This document shows positions 33,746-43,136 of a stretch of 64,000 nt of DNA, in pieces (position 1 is the stretch's first letter; every line of letters starts with the position of its first letter). Below the pieces are notes generated by a model that was not told the DNA's origin, ran no database searches, and worked only from the letters and a program-made list of their open reading frames with translations. Both the position numbers and the translations under genes were made by a program. This stretch comes from Acerihabitans sp047324305 (GTDB lineage Bacteria > Pseudomonadota > Gammaproteobacteria > Enterobacterales > Enterobacteriaceae): assembly GCF_047324305.1 (NCBI RefSeq), contig NZ_CP178740.1, positions 5,518,001 to 5,582,000 of the forward strand, written 5' to 3'.

Positions 33746-34431
33746 AATCCCGCCTCCCTCACGCCAAGCTCATAACGTTTACTCAAGAGCGCAATCACCA
33801 CGCCGGATATGCTGGTGACCAGTAAATAGAACAACGCGGCAATCACCAGATAGAAAAAGAGTTGCCCGGATCCTTTACCGACCTCCTGGGCCGCTTTGGT
33901 AATATCCGACAGGCCGATTATCGATACCAATGCGGTGGCCTTGACCAGAATAAGCCAGTTATTGCTTAACCCGGGCAGGGCAAAACGCATCATCTGGGGA
34001 AACATAATCAAACGAAAACTCTGCCAGCCACCCATGCCGAATGCCCTGGCCGCCTCCATTTGGCCGGCAGGCACCGCCATAATGGAACCGCGAAAGGTCT
34101 CGGTGAAATAGGCGCCATAGATAAAACCCAGGGTAATCACGCCGGCGCCAAAGGGATTAATATCGATCTGTTGCCAGCCTAAGGCGTCGGTGGCGTTATT
34201 AAGCCCCATTTGCAGGCTGTAAAATACCAGCAGCATAATGGCCAAATCAGGGATACTACGAATGACCGTGGTGTAGAGAGTGGCAATACCGCGCAAGACC
34301 AGGCTACCGGATAACTTGGCTACCGCGCCCGCCAGTCCGAGCAGCATTGCCACCGCCAGTGAAGCCAGGGATAGACGGACGGTCATGCCGATACCGGCGA
34401 GCAACATATCGCTATAGCCCTGTGGGATCAT
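33742..34431 (-). CDS. ABC importer permease, HisQ-type
   Basis: 229 residues with the HisQ pattern: MLLAGIGMTVRLSLASLAVAML, IPDLAIMLLVFYSLQMGLNNA, and the EAA loop AVPAGQMEAARAFGMGGWQSF. It would pair with the HisM-type protein to form the channel. Twenty-four bases separate it from the binding-protein gene. Confidence 0.9.
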   Translation of the reverse strand: MIPQGYSDMLLAGIGMTVRLSLASLAVAMLLGLAGAVAKLSGSLVLRGIATLYTTVIRSIPDLAIMLLVFYSLQMGLNNATDALGWQQIDINPFGAGVITLGFIYGAYFTETFRGSIMAVPAGQMEAARAFGMGGWQSFRLIMFPQMMRFALPGLSNNWLILVKATALVSIIGLSDITKAAQEVGKGSGQLFFYLVIAALFYLLVTSISGVVIALLSKRYELGVREAGL

Positions 34432-34455
34432 AAATACCTCGTTTCGCCGGTAATG

Positions 34456-35256
34456 TTATTGGCCGTAAATATCGATGCTGGGCGGAAAGTATTTGCGGGC
34501 TATTTTCTGATAGGTGCCGTCGGCATGCAGTTCCTTTAACGCCTGGTTAATATTGTCGGCCAGCTGTTGGTTATTTTTGTCGACGGCGATAGCCGATTCA
34601 CCGGTGCCCAGCAGCGGATCCTCGATGGCGTTGCCGGCAAAGCGATAGCCTTTTCCCTTATCCGTGGACAAGAAGCCCAGTTCCCCCTGCACTTCACCGG
34701 TAAGCACGGCATCCAGCCGGCCGGAACGAAGGTCGCTATAGGCCAGATCCTGATTGCTATAAGAGATCACTTTTACTCCCGCCGGCGCCCACACTTTTTT
34801 AGCAAAAGATTCTACGTTGGTGCCCTGCTCGACACCGACGCTTTTACCGGCCAGACTCGCGGTATCCGAACTGAATCCGGCATCGTCCCTGGCAATAAGA
34901 CGCGAATGCCCGACATGGACTTTATTGGTGAATAAAAGCTGCTTTTTACGCGCTTCGGTAACGCCGATAGAAGCGAGAATTGCGTCAAATTTTCGCGATT
35001 TTAAGGCCGGGATCATGGTAGATATTTCCGTTTCCACCCACTGGCACTTTTTTTGCAATTTGGCGCAGATGGCATTGCCCAGCTCTATTTCGAAACCGGT
35101 CATCTGACCGTCGCTGCCGCGATACTCAAAGGGCGCGTAGCCTAATGCCGTGCCGAATCTCAGGATATTATTATCTTGCGCCCAGACAGAGGCGCTCAAC
35201 AGCGAACACATTAATACTAGTAAAGCGCCTGTGTGTTTCTTACCCGAAAAATTCAT
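34456..35256 (-). CDS. Periplasmic amino-acid/guanidino-binding protein, HisJ/ArgT-type
   Basis: 266 residues with a signal peptide (GALLVLMCSLLSASVWA-QD). The mature protein follows the LAO/HisJ pattern: RFGTALGYAPFEYRGSDGQMTGFEIELGNAICAKL (parts), ILASIGVTEARKKQLLFTN, KSVGVEQGTNVESFAKKVW and YQKIARKYFPPSIDIYG. Arginine, lysine, ornithine or histidine are family ligands; the linked ureohydrolase points to a guanidino compound. It leads the operon after a 570-base AT-rich region. Confidence 0.88.
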   Translation of the reverse strand: MNFSGKKHTGALLVLMCSLLSASVWAQDNNILRFGTALGYAPFEYRGSDGQMTGFEIELGNAICAKLQKKCQWVETEISTMIPALKSRKFDAILASIGVTEARKKQLLFTNKVHVGHSRLIARDDAGFSSDTASLAGKSVGVEQGTNVESFAKKVWAPAGVKVISYSNQDLAYSDLRSGRLDAVLTGEVQGELGFLSTDKGKGYRFAGNAIEDPLLGTGESAIAVDKNNQQLADNINQALKELHADGTYQKIARKYFPPSIDIYGQ

Positions 35257-35828
35257 AATGCCTCAACCTTTATATTTAATGAGTAATAAAAAACAGCATA
35301 TAATTTAATTTACCATGCGCTTCGAGCACGGTTAAATATTGCAATCACTATGCCAGCTTTTTTATTTTATAAAATTAAACAAAAACGCTTACTTAACCCT
35401 ATGAATTATCATTGATTTAAATTAATAAATTAAATTTTCCATGCAACCAATGTTACGATGAATAAAATCTTTTTATTACTGATTTCTTTTTACTATAAAA
35501 GAATTTTATTATAAAAATCACCTCCACGACCGCCTGCACTTAATATGTGCGCACCTGCACTTAAATAGCGCCGCTTTTGGTTAATTTTATTTTTAACTTT
35601 TTCAAATAACACCATTTCCTTAGCGTTGCGGTGGGTAGCTCACCGCTCGCGGCGCGGATACGCGCCTGGACCACAGTATCCTCAGGCAGTCGTGGCCGTC
35701 ACATCGCGTTACCCTGGGTAAAAAAGCGCCGAAAACGAGATTTTGCTCACTGAAAACGGCTAACTAAACGTTTAGCTTAACAACATAAACGTTTAGGTCG
35801 GTGTGAAAACGGCCATTGAGACCAGAAA
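35257..35828. promoter_or_regulatory. Divergent control region for the importer and LacI operons
   Basis: No gene. The left part is very AT-rich. CCTGCACTTAA occurs twice (35533-35543 and 35554-35564), exactly 21 bp apart, like a two-site operator. The LacI operators lie at the right end. Confidence 0.5.
35764..35796. promoter_or_regulatory. Paired LacI-type operators
   Basis: CTAAACGTTTAG (35764-35775) and ATAAACGTTTAG (35785-35796) share the AAACGTTT core with the central CG typical of LacI/GalR sites. Their centres are 21 bp apart (two helical turns), starting 65 bases before the regulator gene. Confidence 0.8.
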
Positions 35829-36911
35829 ATGCCCATGCGAAAAGTCACTATGCGGGACATCAGCCAAGCCACGGGTTTATCCATGTTTACGGTATCCAAG
35901 GCGCTTAACGGCGGTGAAGGCGTGTCGGAGGAGAGCCGCAACATGATCCTGCGGACGGCGCGGGAACTGGGTTATGTTCCCAATCGGGCGGCGCAGGAAT
36001 TGCGCCGGTCCAGCCGGGATTCGGTGGCGGTGATCACCGCCCACGCGTCAAACTCTTATTACCTCAACCTGATGTCCGGCATCCAGCAAACGCTGCGGCC
36101 CTCGAACTGGACGGTGGTGGTGGGCGATGTCGCGGTGGACGGCGTGTACGATCCCTGCCTTGAAGACCGGATGATCAAGCGGCTTATCGAGTCGCGCATG
36201 GCCGGCGTGATTGCCACGCTGACGCTGAGCCCCGACAACATCAGGCTGCTGGAAACATGGGGGATCCCCATCGTTTTTGTTGACTCGGCCCCCCTGGGTG
36301 AAAACAGCCATCCCAGCGTCACCACCGATAACTATAACGCCAGCCTGCTGGTGGGAGACCATCTGGCCGGGCACGGCTATCGCGAATGGCTGTTCCTGAT
36401 CTATCCGGAAAAATGGACCACGCGCTTTGAGCGCGAACGCGGCATACGCGAAGCGGCCCGCCGCCATGACGCCCGGCTGGTGGTGCTGGAAACCGATAAC
36501 GACACGCACTCGGCATATGCCATGCTCGGACAGTACCTGGAACAAACCGCGCGGCTGCCGGACGTGCTGATTGCCGGCAACAACCCCTTGCTGCTGGGGG
36601 CGTTAAAACTCCTGCAGGACCGCCGGATCGCCATTCCCGCCGACATGGCGCTGGTCGGCTATGACGAATTCGACTGGGCGCCGCTGCTTAACCCACCGCT
36701 TACCACCCTGAACGAACACAGCGAAGAGATCGGCCGGCGCGCGGCCGAAATGCTGGTGGCGCTGATCGGTGAGCAAACCGGGCCGCAAAACGCGACGCCC
36801 TTGCCCGTATTCCGGCGCGAGTATCAACAGCAGGTACCGGCGGAGCTTATCGTCCGCCAGTCCTGCGGCTGCGGTTTTCCCGCCGCGTCCAAAAAGAAAG
36901 AAGAGTCGTAA
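35829..36911 (+). CDS. LacI-family repressor of the sugar operon
   Basis: 360 residues. Residues about 4-60 are the LacI DNA-binding region (VTMRDISQATGLSMFTVSKALNG, then VPNRAAQELRRSS). The effector domain resembles RbsB-like sugar binders (LIESRMAGVIATLTL, VLIAGNNPLLLGALKLL, MALVGYDEFDWAPLLNPPLTT). The C-terminus CGCGFPAASKKKEES is unusual. Either of two ATGs (35829, 35835) could be used. It precedes a sugar importer operon and paired operators. Confidence 0.9.
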   Translation: MPMRKVTMRDISQATGLSMFTVSKALNGGEGVSEESRNMILRTARELGYVPNRAAQELRRSSRDSVAVITAHASNSYYLNLMSGIQQTLRPSNWTVVVGDVAVDGVYDPCLEDRMIKRLIESRMAGVIATLTLSPDNIRLLETWGIPIVFVDSAPLGENSHPSVTTDNYNASLLVGDHLAGHGYREWLFLIYPEKWTTRFERERGIREAARRHDARLVVLETDNDTHSAYAMLGQYLEQTARLPDVLIAGNNPLLLGALKLLQDRRIAIPADMALVGYDEFDWAPLLNPPLTTLNEHSEEIGRRAAEMLVALIGEQTGPQNATPLPVFRREYQQQVPAELIVRQSCGCGFPAASKKKEES

Positions 36912-36995
36912 CCGGGCAACGCCTTTGCAGGATGTCCCGGCGCGCTGTACCTACACCTGTGCTATCCAACAATACGTGAAGTGAAGGGGAATCGA

Positions 36996-37946
36996 ATGAA
37001 AATAATCCATAAAACATGTCTGTCCGTGGCCGTCGCCGCCGTGGTCGCCGCCACGCTCAGCCTGGCGCCCGCGGTCCAGGCGCAGGCCGCGCCGAAAAAG
37101 ATCGCCCGCATCGGGTTAATGGTCCAGGACATGTCGAATCCATTTTTTTCCGCCATGACCAAAGGCGGCAAAAAAATGGCCGGCGAGATCGGCGCGACGC
37201 TGAACGTCCAGGACGCCCAGCTGGATTTGTCCAACCAGAATACCCAGATCGACGCTTTTATTCAGCAGGGGGTGGATCTGATCGTGATTTCCGCTGTGGA
37301 TGAATCCGGTATCGAGCCGGCTATCGAACGGGCCAAAGCCGCCGGCATCATTGTGATTGCAGTGGATACCCCGGCCAAAGGGGCGGACGCCGCCGTTATG
37401 ACCAACGCCGTGCAGGCCGGGGAAAAGTCCTGTGACTACTTATTTACCCAAATGGGCGGCAAGGGGGAAGTCCTGCTGGTGGACGGTACGCCTATCCAGA
37501 CCATTATAGATCGCATTAAGGGCTGTAAAAACGTCGCCCAAAAATACCCCGGCATCAAGATTGTCGGGCAACAGTCTTCCCGCAACGACCGGGCCTCCGG
37601 ACTGGCGGTGACCACCGATATGCTGACCGCCCACCCCGACGTCACCGGTATTTTCGGCATGAACGACCCCTCAGCCCTGGGCGCCGTGCTGGCGGTGGAA
37701 CAGGCGGGCAAGGCGGGAGGTATTAAGGTCACAGGCGTCGACGGCAGCCCGGAGGCAGTGGACGAGCTCAAGCGATCAGGCTCGCCCTTTATCGGCACCG
37801 CCACGCAGAATCCGGGGGAAATGGTGCACCAGGCCATTAAGATTGCCCAGGATATCGCGGCTGGCAAACCGGTTGCCGCGCGCACCGTTCTTATTCCCAG
37901 CGTGCTGGTCACGCGCGACAACGTGGCCGGCTACCCGGGCTGGTAA
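36996..37946 (+). CDS. Sugar-binding protein, RbsB-type
   Basis: 316 residues with a signal peptide (VAAVVAATLSLAPAVQA-QA). The mature protein follows the ribose/galactose-binding pattern: IGLMVQDMSNPFFSAMTKGGKK, QIDAFIQQGVDLIVISAVDESG, VDTPAKGADAAVMTNAVQAG and GIFGMNDPSALGAVLA. The start has GAAGGGGAATCGA upstream; an earlier ATG overlaps it. It delivers a monosaccharide or polyol to the importer encoded next. Confidence 0.9.
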   Translation: MKIIHKTCLSVAVAAVVAATLSLAPAVQAQAAPKKIARIGLMVQDMSNPFFSAMTKGGKKMAGEIGATLNVQDAQLDLSNQNTQIDAFIQQGVDLIVISAVDESGIEPAIERAKAAGIIVIAVDTPAKGADAAVMTNAVQAGEKSCDYLFTQMGGKGEVLLVDGTPIQTIIDRIKGCKNVAQKYPGIKIVGQQSSRNDRASGLAVTTDMLTAHPDVTGIFGMNDPSALGAVLAVEQAGKAGGIKVTGVDGSPEAVDELKRSGSPFIGTATQNPGEMVHQAIKIAQDIAAGKPVAARTVLIPSVLVTRDNVAGYPGW

Positions 37947-38006
37947 GCGGCGAAAAATCAACACGGGCGGGATGGGCGACGCGGCCTATTCCGCAGGGTG
38001 AGGACG

Positions 38007-39536
38007 ATGGCTGACAGAACGGCACACCCCCTTTTACAGCTTGAGGGGATCTCGAAACGCTATGGCGCCACGCTGGCGCTAAATGATGTCCGCTTCGAAT
38101 TGCGGGCCGGGGAAGTCCACGCCCTGATGGGCGAGAACGGCGCGGGCAAGTCGACGCTGATGAAGATCCTGGCCGGCAATGTGGCGCGCGATAGCGGTCG
38201 CATCCTGATCGACGGTAATGCTATCGCTATCCGATCGCCGCGCGATGCGCGCAGCAACGGCATCGCCATCATCCACCAGGAGCTTAACACGGTGCCGGAT
38301 ATGACGGTGGCCGAAAACCTGGCGCTGGGCCAGGAGCCACTGACCCGCCTGGGGTGGCTGGATCGGGAACGGATGTACCGGGAGGCACGGCAAAAACTGG
38401 AGCGCATCCAGGCGGATATTGATCCCCGCCAGCCGCTCGGTGCGCTGAGCATCGGCCGGCAGCAGATGGTGGAGATTGCCCGCGCCGTCAGCGAGGATGC
38501 GCGCGTCCTGGTGCTTGACGAGCCGACGGCCGCCCTGTCCCGCACTGAAGCGCAGGCGCTCTACGGTATCATTAACCAAATGAGCCGCGCGGGCGTGGGC
38601 ATGATTTACATCTCGCATCGTATGGAGGAAGTCTGGCAGTTGGCGCATCGCGTCACGGTGTTTCGCGACGGCGGCTGGGTGGGCACCCGGGACATGCGCG
38701 ATATCTCTCCCGCCGAGGTGGTGCGCATGATGGTGGGGCGGCAAATCATTGATCTTTATCAACATGACGCCCGCGTGCCCGGGAAAGTCCTGCTGGGTGT
38801 GACCGGCCTGGCGGGAGATAAGGTCGGTCCGGTGACTTTTCAGGTACGGGCCGGTGAGGTGGTGTGCATGGCCGGGCTTATCGGCTCGGGGCGGACCGAA
38901 ATCGGCCGACTGCTGTTCGGCGCCGACCCGCGCACGGCGGGTACGGTGCGTCTGGCGGGACAGGAAAGCGCCCCCGCCGATCCAACCGCCGCGATTGCTG
39001 ATGGGATCGGCATGGTATCCGAGGATCGCAAGGCGCAGGGGCTGTTTCTGGACCATTCCGTTGAGCGCAATATCGCGCTCAGCTCGCTTGACCGCTACGT
39101 CACCGCCGGCGTGATCAGGCAGGGCGCCGTGCGCGCCGCCGTTACCCAACAGATGACCCGGCTGCGGCTGCGGCTCAACGCACTCGACCTGCCGGTAAAG
39201 GACTTATCCGGCGGCAACCAGCAAAAGGCGGCGCTGGCGCGCTGGCTGCTGCGCGATTCCCGGCTGCTGATCCTTGACGAGCCCACCCGCGGGGTCGACA
39301 TCGGGGCCAAGCGGGAAATTTATGAGCTTATCGATCAGCTGGCCCGGGCCGGAAAAGCGGTGCTGGTGATTTCATCAGATTTACCCGAAGCCATCGGTAT
39401 CAGCGATCGGCTTCTCGTGATGCGTAACGGACGCATCGTCCATGAAATGTCCTCGGCAACGGCGACGGAAGAGATCGTGATGCTTCACGCCACGGGGACG
39501 TTTGCCGGTCAGCCGGAAGAAAGTGAAGGTGGGTAA
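38007..39536 (+). CDS. Sugar importer ATPase, RbsA-type (two nucleotide domains)
   Basis: 509 residues. The first nucleotide domain has GENGAGKSTLMKILAG and LSIGRQQMVEIARA; the second has a degenerate Walker A (GLIGSGRTEIGRLLFG) and LSGGNQQKAALARW with LILDEPTRGVDIGAK, as usual for RbsA/MglA. The ATG at 38007 follows AGGGTGAGG; a GTG three codons earlier is less likely. It ends one base before the permease start. Confidence 0.92.
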   Translation: MADRTAHPLLQLEGISKRYGATLALNDVRFELRAGEVHALMGENGAGKSTLMKILAGNVARDSGRILIDGNAIAIRSPRDARSNGIAIIHQELNTVPDMTVAENLALGQEPLTRLGWLDRERMYREARQKLERIQADIDPRQPLGALSIGRQQMVEIARAVSEDARVLVLDEPTAALSRTEAQALYGIINQMSRAGVGMIYISHRMEEVWQLAHRVTVFRDGGWVGTRDMRDISPAEVVRMMVGRQIIDLYQHDARVPGKVLLGVTGLAGDKVGPVTFQVRAGEVVCMAGLIGSGRTEIGRLLFGADPRTAGTVRLAGQESAPADPTAAIADGIGMVSEDRKAQGLFLDHSVERNIALSSLDRYVTAGVIRQGAVRAAVTQQMTRLRLRLNALDLPVKDLSGGNQQKAALARWLLRDSRLLILDEPTRGVDIGAKREIYELIDQLARAGKAVLVISSDLPEAIGISDRLLVMRNGRIVHEMSSATATEEIVMLHATGTFAGQPEESEGG

Positions 39537-39537
39537 T

Positions 39538-40557
39538 ATGAACAAAGAGAATCCTGTTTCCGCAACGCCGGCCGCCCGGGCGCCGTTTGATTTTGCCCGC
39601 TGGTGGGATCGGGTGGGAATTCTGATGGTGTTGCTGGCGCTGGTGCTACTGATGTCGCTGTTCGCCCCGAATTTCAATCGGGTGGACAATCTGCTGAATA
39701 TCGCCCGCTCCATATCCGTGAACGCGATCCTGGCGGCGGGACTGACTTTTGTGATCCTGACCGGCGGGATTGATTTGTCCGTCGGCTCTATTGTCGCCGT
39801 CTCAGGCGTAGTGTCCGTGGTGGCGGCCATGGCCGGCTGGCCGGCGCCGGTGGCGATTCTCGCCGGCACCCTCGCCGGAGCCGCCTGCGGGCTTATCAAC
39901 GGCACGCTGACGGCCTACCTGTCGCTGGCGCCGTTTATTGTTACCCTGGGCACCATGACATTTTTACGCGGACTGGCCTACACCATCACCGAAGGCCAGC
40001 CCATTGTGTCAAGCAGCCTGAGCTTTCGCGAACTTGGCAACGGCTACCTGGCCGGCATCCCGATCCCGGTGATCATCATGGCCGTGGTGTATGTGCTGGC
40101 GTGGTTTATCCTGGAGCGCACCCGCTACGGGCGCCACCTGTACGCGGTGGGCGGCAATGCCCAGGCGGCCCGCCTGGCCGGGGTGCGAGTCAATCGCATT
40201 ACCACCTCCGTGTATGTTATTGCCGGCATCTGCTCGGGCCTGGCGGGCATTATCTTTGCGGCGCGGGTTATCTCGGCCCAGCCCACGGCGGGCACCGGTT
40301 ATGAACTGGACGCCATCGCCGCGGTGGTGCTGGGGGGCACCAGCCTGTCGGGCGGACGCGGACGAATTATCGGCACGCTGATCGGCTCCATTATTCTTGG
40401 CGTGCTGAGCACCGGGCTTATCCTCCTCAGCGTCCCCTTCTTCACCCAACTGCTGATCAAAGGAATCGTTATTATCCTGGCGGTGGCCATCGACGGGCTT
40501 AAACAGCGCCCGGAGCTGTTCACCTTCTGGCGCCGGCAAAAAACCCCGCCGTCATAA
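39538..40557 (+). CDS. Sugar importer permease, RbsC-type
   Basis: 339 residues with about ten membrane helices and the RbsC pattern: FVILTGGIDLSVGSIVAVSGV, TLGTMTFLRGLAYTITEGQPI, RYGRHLYAVGGNAQAARLAGVRV and LDAIAAVVLGGTSLSGGRGRI. It forms the channel with the ATPase before it. GAAGGTGGGTAAT precedes the start. Confidence 0.92.
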   Translation: MNKENPVSATPAARAPFDFARWWDRVGILMVLLALVLLMSLFAPNFNRVDNLLNIARSISVNAILAAGLTFVILTGGIDLSVGSIVAVSGVVSVVAAMAGWPAPVAILAGTLAGAACGLINGTLTAYLSLAPFIVTLGTMTFLRGLAYTITEGQPIVSSSLSFRELGNGYLAGIPIPVIIMAVVYVLAWFILERTRYGRHLYAVGGNAQAARLAGVRVNRITTSVYVIAGICSGLAGIIFAARVISAQPTAGTGYELDAIAAVVLGGTSLSGGRGRIIGTLIGSIILGVLSTGLILLSVPFFTQLLIKGIVIILAVAIDGLKQRPELFTFWRRQKTPPS

Positions 40558-40632
40558 CGCCGCCTGGATGTTCCCTTACTCAGTCCGCTGTCGCGGCAGC
40601 GGACCCTATGCCTCTTGTTATGGAGACCCTGC

Positions 40633-42000
40633 ATGTCAGATACCATTACCGTCACGGATCCGCTTTCCGGGCAGCGGGTGCATGAACCCGTGATATTCGC
40701 CATCGAACGGGATGTTGCCGGCGACCTGTGGCTGGCCGCCACCGACAGTGGCGAGCCGGTGCTCTGCCAGCGGCTCGCCGCCGGTTCAGGCCATGGCCGC
40801 ACCCGCTTTATCGCTACCGTCAGCTTTACCGGCCGGCTTCGTTTCACCCTCGAGCGGCCCTGTACGGTGGTGGAAGCCGCGCGGTTCGGCGGTATTCAGC
40901 CACTGCCCGGCAAAGAAATCGACTGCTTCGCGCGCCTCGATACCGGCGCCTTCGATCTTGAACTGTGCCGCGGCACCGCCCAGGGGGCGGGTTCATCGAA
41001 GTGGGGCATCCGCCATTTCCGCGCCGCCGGGGATGGTTTTGAGCTGCTGCCGTCCGGGAATAACGCCATCGGCGGATTCTATGGCCCCTTTTTCACTCCG
41101 GAAAACGGGCTGATCAACCCCCCCGAACATACCACGGTGGCCATTGAAACCGTGGAATGCGGACCGGTACTGCATCATTACCGCATGCATGGGGTGATCC
41201 CCGACGGTCTGCTGCCGGAATTACGCGGCAAGCGCTTTAGCATCGACTGGCAATTTTTTTATAAAACACCCTTCTTTCAGCGCCGCTACCGGGTCGATAG
41301 CTTCCAGACCGAGATCAACGGCCGCTCGGTAACCGATAAAATCACTGTCGGCGATGAGTTTGAAGGCGGCCCGGGACAGCTGGTATTTGATCGCTTCGCC
41401 GCCTACGGTGGAACGCGCTATCGCGCCGGCGATCCCTACGCCGGGGAACTGGTGGCGATGGTGGCCGATACGGTGGCCAACTCAGCGAATCACAGCCCGA
41501 AATTTGAAGAGTTCCGCGCCCGGCTGGCGGATATGGCGTCGGCCCACTGGGATCTCTACTGGCGCCTGTTCTGCGCCTGGGAAAACGTGCTCGACGAAGA
41601 CGAACTGCGGGACAGGCTGGCCCGGGTAAGAGCCCGCGCGCACGTCAGCGCCGATCTGAATGACCGCCCCTGGGTCTTGACGGACCAGGCGGTGGATGTC
41701 TCCGCCATGGCGCATGAAACGATTTTCCCGGGACCGGCCAGCAAAACGGTGGAATACCACCAGGACGCGGGCCGCGCCATGGTCTGGTGGACTTCACGCC
41801 CCTCCGGCGCCTTTCAAATTGTGCAGCGCCGCCAGTCCGGCTGGGTGAACTGGGGCAGCAACGGCGAGAATGAATGCCCGGAACTGCCGACCGGGGTGGC
41901 GATCAAAACCGCTTACGGTCATTTCGCCGCATGCTGGATGCAAGTTGCCGACCAGCTTGAAACACCGCCGGTGGTCACGGTGGGTGAAGGAGAACGCTGA
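40633..42000 (+). CDS. Unknown protein of the sugar operon (455 residues)
   Basis: I do not recognise the family. There is no signal peptide and no membrane helix. It starts with a beta-rich region (MSDTITVTDPLSGQRVHEPV, FIATVSFTGRLRFTLERPC, VVEAARFGGIQ) and has a GIRHFRAAGDGFELLP segment, an aromatic KRFSIDWQFFYKTPFFQRRYRV stretch and YGHFAACWM at the end. Many beta strands and Trp/Tyr/Phe clusters resemble carbohydrate-active or mutarotase-like sandwiches, so a sugar isomerase, epimerase or hydrolase role is possible. It shares one base with the PfkB kinase start. A 113-bp fragment of it recurs at 19824-19936. Confidence 0.6.
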   Translation: MSDTITVTDPLSGQRVHEPVIFAIERDVAGDLWLAATDSGEPVLCQRLAAGSGHGRTRFIATVSFTGRLRFTLERPCTVVEAARFGGIQPLPGKEIDCFARLDTGAFDLELCRGTAQGAGSSKWGIRHFRAAGDGFELLPSGNNAIGGFYGPFFTPENGLINPPEHTTVAIETVECGPVLHHYRMHGVIPDGLLPELRGKRFSIDWQFFYKTPFFQRRYRVDSFQTEINGRSVTDKITVGDEFEGGPGQLVFDRFAAYGGTRYRAGDPYAGELVAMVADTVANSANHSPKFEEFRARLADMASAHWDLYWRLFCAWENVLDEDELRDRLARVRARAHVSADLNDRPWVLTDQAVDVSAMAHETIFPGPASKTVEYHQDAGRAMVWWTSRPSGAFQIVQRRQSGWVNWGSNGENECPELPTGVAIKTAYGHFAACWMQVADQLETPPVVTVGEGER

Positions 42001-42926
42001 TGATTTTATGTTGCGGCGAAGCGCTGATAGATATGTTGCCCCGCGTTACCGCGGGCGGGGAAGCCGCCTTTCTTCCCTGCCCCGGCGGCGCGGCGTTCAA
42101 TACCGCGATAGCCCTTGGGCGGCTCGGGGTGCCGACGGGGTTGTTCTCCGGTCTGTCATCCGATTTTATGGGCGGGATACTGCGCGACGCCCTGTCGCGC
42201 GCCAATGTCGATGGCACGCATGCGGCCTGCTCCGCGCTCCCGACCACGCTGGCGTTTGCGCAATTGGTTGAGGGCCAGGCGCGCTATACCTTCTATGACG
42301 AGAATACCGCGGGCCGCATGCTGACGGAAAGCGATCTGCCGGCCACGCAAGAGGCGACCGCCCTGCTGTTCGGTGGCATTAGCCTGATCGCCGAGCCTTG
42401 CGGCAGCGTCTATGAAGCCCTGATGGCGCGTGACGCGCCGCAACGGGTGATGTTCCTCGACCCGAATATCCGCGCCAACTTCATCGCCGACCGGGAGACC
42501 TATCTTGCCCGCCTGCAACGCATGATGGCCCTGGCGGATATCGTCAAACTCTCCGACGAGGATTTAGCCTGGTTCGGGGAAAGCGGCAGCGACGAGGAGA
42601 TTGCCGGCCGCTGGCTGGCGCGCGGTCCAAGCCTGATGGTCATCACCCGCGGCGCTGCCGGCGCCGACGCCTATTCGGCCGCCGCCAGGGTGCATATTCC
42701 GGGGGTCAAGGTGCCCGTGGTGGATACGGTGGGAGCCGGAGATACGGTAAATGCCGGGATACTGGCCAGCCTGCACGCCCAGGGGTTGCTGACCAAGGCG
42801 GCCATTGCCGGACTGAACGAGGAGCAGATGCGCGCCGCGCTGGCGCTCGGGGTTGGCGCGGCCGCGATTACCGTGTCGCGCGCGGGGGCGAATCCGCCTT
42901 GGGCTGATGAAGTTGTCGCGTGGTGA
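42000..42926 (+). CDS. PfkB-family sugar kinase
   Basis: 308 residues with the ribokinase-family motifs: the N-terminal PCPGGAAFNTAIALGRLG, VMFLDPNIRANFI and the C-terminal catalytic DTVGAGDTVNAGILASL (Asp in GAGD). It resembles fructokinases most. It phosphorylates the sugar brought in by the RbsBAC-type importer, or the product of the unknown protein. Its start overlaps the stop before it by one base. Confidence 0.88.
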   Translation: MILCCGEALIDMLPRVTAGGEAAFLPCPGGAAFNTAIALGRLGVPTGLFSGLSSDFMGGILRDALSRANVDGTHAACSALPTTLAFAQLVEGQARYTFYDENTAGRMLTESDLPATQEATALLFGGISLIAEPCGSVYEALMARDAPQRVMFLDPNIRANFIADRETYLARLQRMMALADIVKLSDEDLAWFGESGSDEEIAGRWLARGPSLMVITRGAAGADAYSAAARVHIPGVKVPVVDTVGAGDTVNAGILASLHAQGLLTKAAIAGLNEEQMRAALALGVGAAAITVSRAGANPPWADEVVAW

Positions 42927-43095
42927 GACGGCGCCACGGGGAATGGCCCAGCGTGCGGGACGCATCGTGGCGCTGGCAGGAAAATGCCTCATCTTCGTTT
43001 AACCGACTTAGCATGCTGGCATGGCACGAAAAAATCATGCCCGGCCCCCTGATATGCTTGCTCCGCAAACGCTGATACCGCAATCCCTGTCATTG

Positions 43096-43123
43096 TGCTC
43101 CCGGATTTGGACTTCCGGGAGCA
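43096..43123 (+). terminator. Hairpin after the sugar operon
   Basis: TGCTCCCGG (43096-43104) pairs with CCGGGAGCA (43115-43123) across a 10-base loop, between the convergent kinase and DUF4432 genes. U-runs are weak on both sides, so efficiency is uncertain. Confidence 0.55.
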
Positions 43124-43136
43124 TTAGCCTGGCGAT

